From contig CALCTI010000011.1 of assembly GCA_937894105.1 (NCBI GenBank), positions 1-8,707 of the forward strand: a stretch of 8,707 nucleotides of DNA. The letters run 5' to 3'. Position numbers and translations under genes: made by a program. The notes beneath the pieces were generated by a model, which saw nothing but the letters and a program-made list of their open reading frames with translations, was not told the origin of the DNA and ran no database searches. Within the stretch, counting starts at the first letter, position 1, and each line of letters opens with the position of its first letter. Positions 6,352 to 8,707 of this stretch are shown here, piece by piece. Source of the stretch: an uncultured cyanobacterium. GTDB taxonomy: Bacteria > Cyanobacteriota > Cyanobacteriia > CACIAM-69d.

Positions 6352-7584
6352 ATGAATTCTTCTCTCCCACCGGAAACCCAACCTCCCATCCTTGCCTGTC
6401 CGATTCCCATGCCTAGCCAAGAAGCAGAGCGGCAGGCAGAGCTAGAACGATATTTACAGCTTGGGGCGCTGCCAAAAGAGGCATTTGATGACATTACGGC
6501 AATTTTGGCGCAGGTGTGTGAAACGCCGATCGCCTTCGTCAGCCTAATTTCTAATGATGTTCAAATTTTGGCATCGGAACGAGGGCTGAATGTGAACGAA
6601 ACCGCCCGGGCGATTAGTTTTTGTACCCACACCATCTTGACTCCCGAAGATGTAATGGTGATTCCTGACGCGAAGGAGGACGTGCGATTTGTTAATAATC
6701 CCCTGGTAACTGGTCCTCCCTATTTGCGCTTCTATGCGGGGGCTCCATTGGTTAGCCCTCGTGGTTTTGCCCTGGGCTCCCTGTGCGCGATGGATCACAA
6801 GCCGCGCCAGCTACGCCCGGATCAGCTGAAGGCGCTGGTAGGGCTGAGTCGCCAGGTGGTGGCTCAAATGGAGCTTCGATTAAATGTGCGGCATCTGGAA
6901 ATGGAGGTGGCGCGACGGGAACGCATTGAAAAGATTTTGCTGGAAGAGCAGCGAAAATCAGAAAGGCTGGTGTTGAATATTTTGCCTAGGGCGATCGCCG
7001 AGCAGTTGAAGTATGCACCGGGGGCGATCGCCGAGCGCTTTGATGACGTGAGTATTTTATTTGCCGACCTGGTGGATTTTACGCGGCTGGCGGGGGAAAT
7101 GCGCCCGGTGGAGCTGGTGGGGCTGCTCAATGAGATTGTGTCCGAGTTCGACGAATTGGTAGAGCACCACGGTTTGGAAAAGATCAAAACCATCGGTGAT
7201 GCCTATATGGCGGTGGGGGGCTTGCCCAGTCCTTTGGATAATCATCCCCAGGCGATCGCTAATCTGGCGATCGATATGCAGGACACCATTACAAGGTTCG
7301 GCGAAGGTCGCGATTTACGCCTCAGTTTGCGCATTGGCATTAACACCGGTCCTGTGATTGCGGGCACCATTGGTCGCATGAAATACGCGTACGATCTGTG
7401 GGGAGATGCGGTCAACGTTGCCAGTCGTATGGAATCCTACGGTGAAACGGGAAAAATTCACGTTAACGAAGACACCTACCTGCGCATTAAAGACCGCTAC
7501 GACTTCACCCCCAGAGGCAAGGTTCCGATCAAGGGCAAAGGACTTCTGGATACTTACTGGCTCAATTGCCCCGCTTGCCAATAA
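6352..7584 (+). CDS. GAF-domain class III adenylate cyclase
   Basis: Predicted soluble enzyme converting ATP to cAMP, controlled by an N-terminal GAF sensor. The 410-residue protein has a Pro-rich N-terminus (1-25), a GAF domain (about 40-175, 'GAPLVSPRGFALGSLCAMD' near 130-148), a signalling helix (about 178-208) ending in 'LNILPRAIAEQLK' as in many GAF/HAMP-linked cyclases, and the catalytic domain (about 228-405). Visible catalytic residues: metal-binding Asp239 ('LFADLVDFT') and Asp283 ('KTIGDAYM'); substrate-selecting Lys279 and Asp348 ('YAYDLWGD'), the adenylate rather than guanylate (Glu/Cys) pair; transition-state Asn355 and Arg359 ('VNVASRMES'). All are present, so a homodimer should be active. 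No membrane segment is seen. The GAF ligand is unknown; the domain lacks an obvious bilin-attachment motif. ATG at 6352 has no clear Shine-Dalgarno sequence; Met20 (6409) is a possible internal start. Divergent from the triple-PAS kinase. Confidence 0.95.
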   Translation: MNSSLPPETQPPILACPIPMPSQEAERQAELERYLQLGALPKEAFDDITAILAQVCETPIAFVSLISNDVQILASERGLNVNETARAISFCTHTILTPEDVMVIPDAKEDVRFVNNPLVTGPPYLRFYAGAPLVSPRGFALGSLCAMDHKPRQLRPDQLKALVGLSRQVVAQMELRLNVRHLEMEVARRERIEKILLEEQRKSERLVLNILPRAIAEQLKYAPGAIAERFDDVSILFADLVDFTRLAGEMRPVELVGLLNEIVSEFDELVEHHGLEKIKTIGDAYMAVGGLPSPLDNHPQAIANLAIDMQDTITRFGEGRDLRLSLRIGINTGPVIAGTIGRMKYAYDLWGDAVNVASRMESYGETGKIHVNEDTYLRIKDRYDFTPRGKVPIKGKGLLDTYWLNCPACQ

Positions 7585-7647
7585 GGTTTGAGTTAATAAA
7601 AACCTGTGGACAAAATACGAGCGCGCTGTTCGCCATGTTATTTCGCC

Positions 7648-7787
7648 CTTAGAGGATGTCTGAAAAGTCTTGAATGTGACTCATCTCGCCGTGTACTGCA
7701 ACGAAGAAATGCGGCATTGAGCTTTCTTGGCACAGCTTTTGTCCCTAGGTTGAGGTGTCCAATTGGACTTTTCAGACATCCACTCAG
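7648..7787. mobile_element. MITE-like non-autonomous element with terminal inverted repeats
   Basis: GGATGTCTGAAAAGTC (7654-7669) is the exact reverse complement of 7766-7781. With the outer bases included (7648-7669 against 7766-7787) the terminal repeats match at 20 of 22 positions. The 140-bp unit has no transposase ORF, so if mobile it would need a transposase in trans. The GGATGTCTGAAAAGTC end is similar to ends I associate with IS5-family (IS427/IS1031-like) elements; this is from memory and unverified. A clean target duplication is not seen: plus-strand flanks read CTTAG on the left and CTCAG on the right, four of five matching, which is either a degraded duplication or part of the repeat. 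Inserted 63 bp after the cyclase stop. Confidence 0.72.
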
Positions 7788-7935
7788 ATACCCACTAAGT
7801 TCAAAGCATTTTTACGTGCATTCTTGGTAGATTTACGTGTCATAGGTTGCAAAAATAGAGCATTTTTCGAATTCTCACTTTCTGAAACCCTTGACGTGAC
7901 TGGATTTATTTATGCAACAAAGCTAAATTTCTGCT

Positions 7936-7957
7936 AAAAAAAATCTGCCAAAGTCAG
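7936..7957 (-). terminator. Possible intrinsic terminator of the second histidine kinase
   Basis: On the minus strand, CTGAC (7957-7953), a TTT loop and GGCAG (7949-7945) form a short stem with one A-G mismatch, followed after one A by eight Ts (7943-7936). It lies 25 bp past the kinase stop. The T-run is good but the stem is weak. Confidence 0.35.
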
Positions 7958-7982
7958 CCGAACGAACGGTTTCGCTGAAACT

Positions 7983-8707
7983 TTAAGATAGGGTGAGTTC
8001 GCCTTTGGTTCGAGTACGGTTTGCAAGGGTTTGATGGCAAGGAATTTTAATGTTGAAGGTGGTAGATTCCCCTGGGATTGAGTCTACCGTTAGCTGCCCG
8101 TGATGCTCATCGACAACGATTTGATAGCTTACGGCTAACCCTAAACCGGTGCCTTCGCCCACTGCTTTTGTGGTGTAAAAGGGATCAAAAATACGATTGA
8201 GATTTTCGGCGCTAATGCCGCTGCCGTTGTCTTGAATGCGAATAATGACGCTGGAGTTGCCGTCCCGCTCGGTTGATACCATCAGCATAAGGGGCGATCG
8301 CGCCCCTTTCTGCCCTGCCAACGCTTCAACGGCATTGGACAAAATATTAAAAAATACCTGGTTCAAGTTGCCAATAAAACACTCCACTAGTGGCAACGTA
8401 TCGTAATCGCGAATTAATTGAATTCCATGGGCATTTATGGAATATTCCAGCAACAATAAAGTGCTGTCAACGGATTCGTGGAGATCAACGGTTTTTAAAC
8501 TAGACTCATCGAGTCGTGAAAAGGTACGCAAACTGTCAGTAATGCCCCTAACCCGCTCGACGCCATTTTGCATTGACTGCAACACATTCGGTAAGTCTTC
8601 CCGCAGAAATTCCAGGTCTATTTCATTGATAGCCAAATCAAGCTCGGGGGAGTCGCTGGGCAAGTGCTTGTCGTAAATTGCCAGCATTTTCCACAGTTCG
8701 TTGACAT
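7983..8707 (-). CDS. Sensor histidine kinase, C-terminal part (5' end outside the window)
   Basis: Only the C-terminal catalytic part is present; the frame stays open through the right edge (codons upstream of Met at 8687 read V-N-E-L-W-K), so that Met is internal. Counting from it: a helical dimerisation segment (1-60, 'VERVRGITDSLRTFSRLDES') of the type that follows the H-box in many large cyanobacterial multi-sensor kinases, then HATPase with N-box Asn118 ('FFNILSNAVEAL'), G1 'DNGSGIS' (153-159), F-box 'IFDPFYTTK' (166-174) and G2 'GEGTGLGLAVSYQI' (177-190). ATP-binding motifs are intact. The phospho-accepting His should lie just beyond 8707, so sensor domains cannot be named. No receiver domain follows the ATPase; the protein ends with about 18 basic/polar residues. 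Convergent with the cyclase. A link to cAMP signalling is only positional. Confidence 0.93.
   Translation of the reverse strand, partial: VNELWKMLAIYDKHLPSDSPELDLAINEIDLEFLREDLPNVLQSMQNGVERVRGITDSLRTFSRLDESSLKTVDLHESVDSTLLLLEYSINAHGIQLIRDYDTLPLVECFIGNLNQVFFNILSNAVEALAGQKGARSPLMLMVSTERDGNSSVIIRIQDNGSGISAENLNRIFDPFYTTKAVGEGTGLGLAVSYQIVVDEHHGQLTVDSIPGESTTFNIKIPCHQTLANRTRTKGELTLS
8289..8308. repeat. HIP1-centred 8-bp hairpin inside the kinase gene
   Basis: AAGGGGCG (8289-8296) and CGCCCCTT (8301-8308) are perfect complements around ATCG, overlapping a HIP1 site. It lies in the variable loop between the N-box and G1 box, where coding constraint is low. Probably incidental to HIP1, although the stem is strong. 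Confidence 0.5.

Larger units (their letters stand above)
7585..7982. other. Convergent intergenic region downstream of the cyclase
   Basis: 398 bp between the converging cyclase and second kinase genes. It contains the MITE-like element (7648-7787), two TTTACGTG octamers 21 bp apart (7811 and 7832), and a possible terminator for the kinase (7936-7957). Small ORFs here overlap the mobile element and have no recognisable protein features. Confidence 0.6.
160..8301. repeat. Dispersed HIP1 octamers (GCGATCGC), 18 copies
   Basis: The palindrome GCGATCGC occurs at 160, 319, 1419, 1786, 1912, 2807, 3019, 3277, 3482, 4084, 4954, 5226, 5342, 6208, 6991, 7024, 7252 and 8294 (first base of each, counted by eye). 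Chance alone would give well under one copy in this length. HIP1 is a known highly iterated palindrome of many cyanobacterial genomes. Most copies are inside genes, often coding Ala-Ile-Ala; those at 2807 and 6208 are intergenic. This is the main taxonomic evidence in the window. Confidence 0.95.

Noticed and set aside
7584..7605. AGGTTT / AAACCT hairpin at the cyclase stop codon as a terminator
   Set aside because: Six-bp weak stem with a 10-nt loop and no T-tract after it.
7811..7839. Two TTTACGTG octamers 21 bp apart as a regulatory site
   Set aside because: They lie between two convergent gene ends, where no promoter is expected, and the match is short enough to be chance.
7606..7937. 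Small plus-strand ORFs after the cyclase (7606-7830 and 7755-7937)
   Set aside because: They run through the MITE-like element and the AT-rich spacer, have no convincing ribosome site and no recognisable domain.

Overview
This is a cyanobacterial chromosome segment. The best evidence is the octamer GCGATCGC (HIP1), which I count 18 times in 8.7 kb, inside genes and between them, on top of protein families typical of cyanobacteria: PAS histidine kinases, a GAF-linked class III cyclase and a HEAT/TPR scaffold. I cannot name the genus.

Layout, left to right: a HEAT-repeat plus TPR protein (+, 4-1221; its true start may lie left of the window); an ADP-ribosylglycohydrolase-family protein (-, 1398-2351); about 470 bp without a gene; glutamate racemase MurI (+, 2825-3721); an orphan triple-PAS histidine kinase (-, 3781-5865); about 490 bp of divergent regulatory DNA rich in dyads and repeats; a GAF-adenylate cyclase (+, 6352-7584); a gene-free stretch holding a 140-bp MITE-like element (7648-7787); and the C-terminal part of a second histidine kinase (-, 7983 to the right edge). 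The six genes alternate strand strictly (+ - + - + -), so no two share a transcript and each must have its own promoter.

Functionally the right half is a signalling neighbourhood: two sensor kinases without a response regulator in view, flanking an enzyme that should make cAMP. All six catalytic positions of a class III cyclase are present, including the Lys/Asp pair that selects ATP. MurI supplies D-glutamate for peptidoglycan and has no evident link to its neighbours. The ADP-ribosylglycohydrolase has its metal-binding Asp motifs, but no partner ADP-ribosyltransferase is visible.

I found no clear new multi-gene system. The most unusual material is between genes: a 16-bp-period direct repeat built on the palindrome TGTGCACA upstream of the cyclase, a 14-bp-stem inverted repeat between kinase and cyclase, a 9-bp dyad at the kinase start, the MITE-like element after the cyclase, and a structured gap before murI that could hold a small RNA. 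No tRNA, rRNA, CRISPR array or complete insertion sequence was seen.
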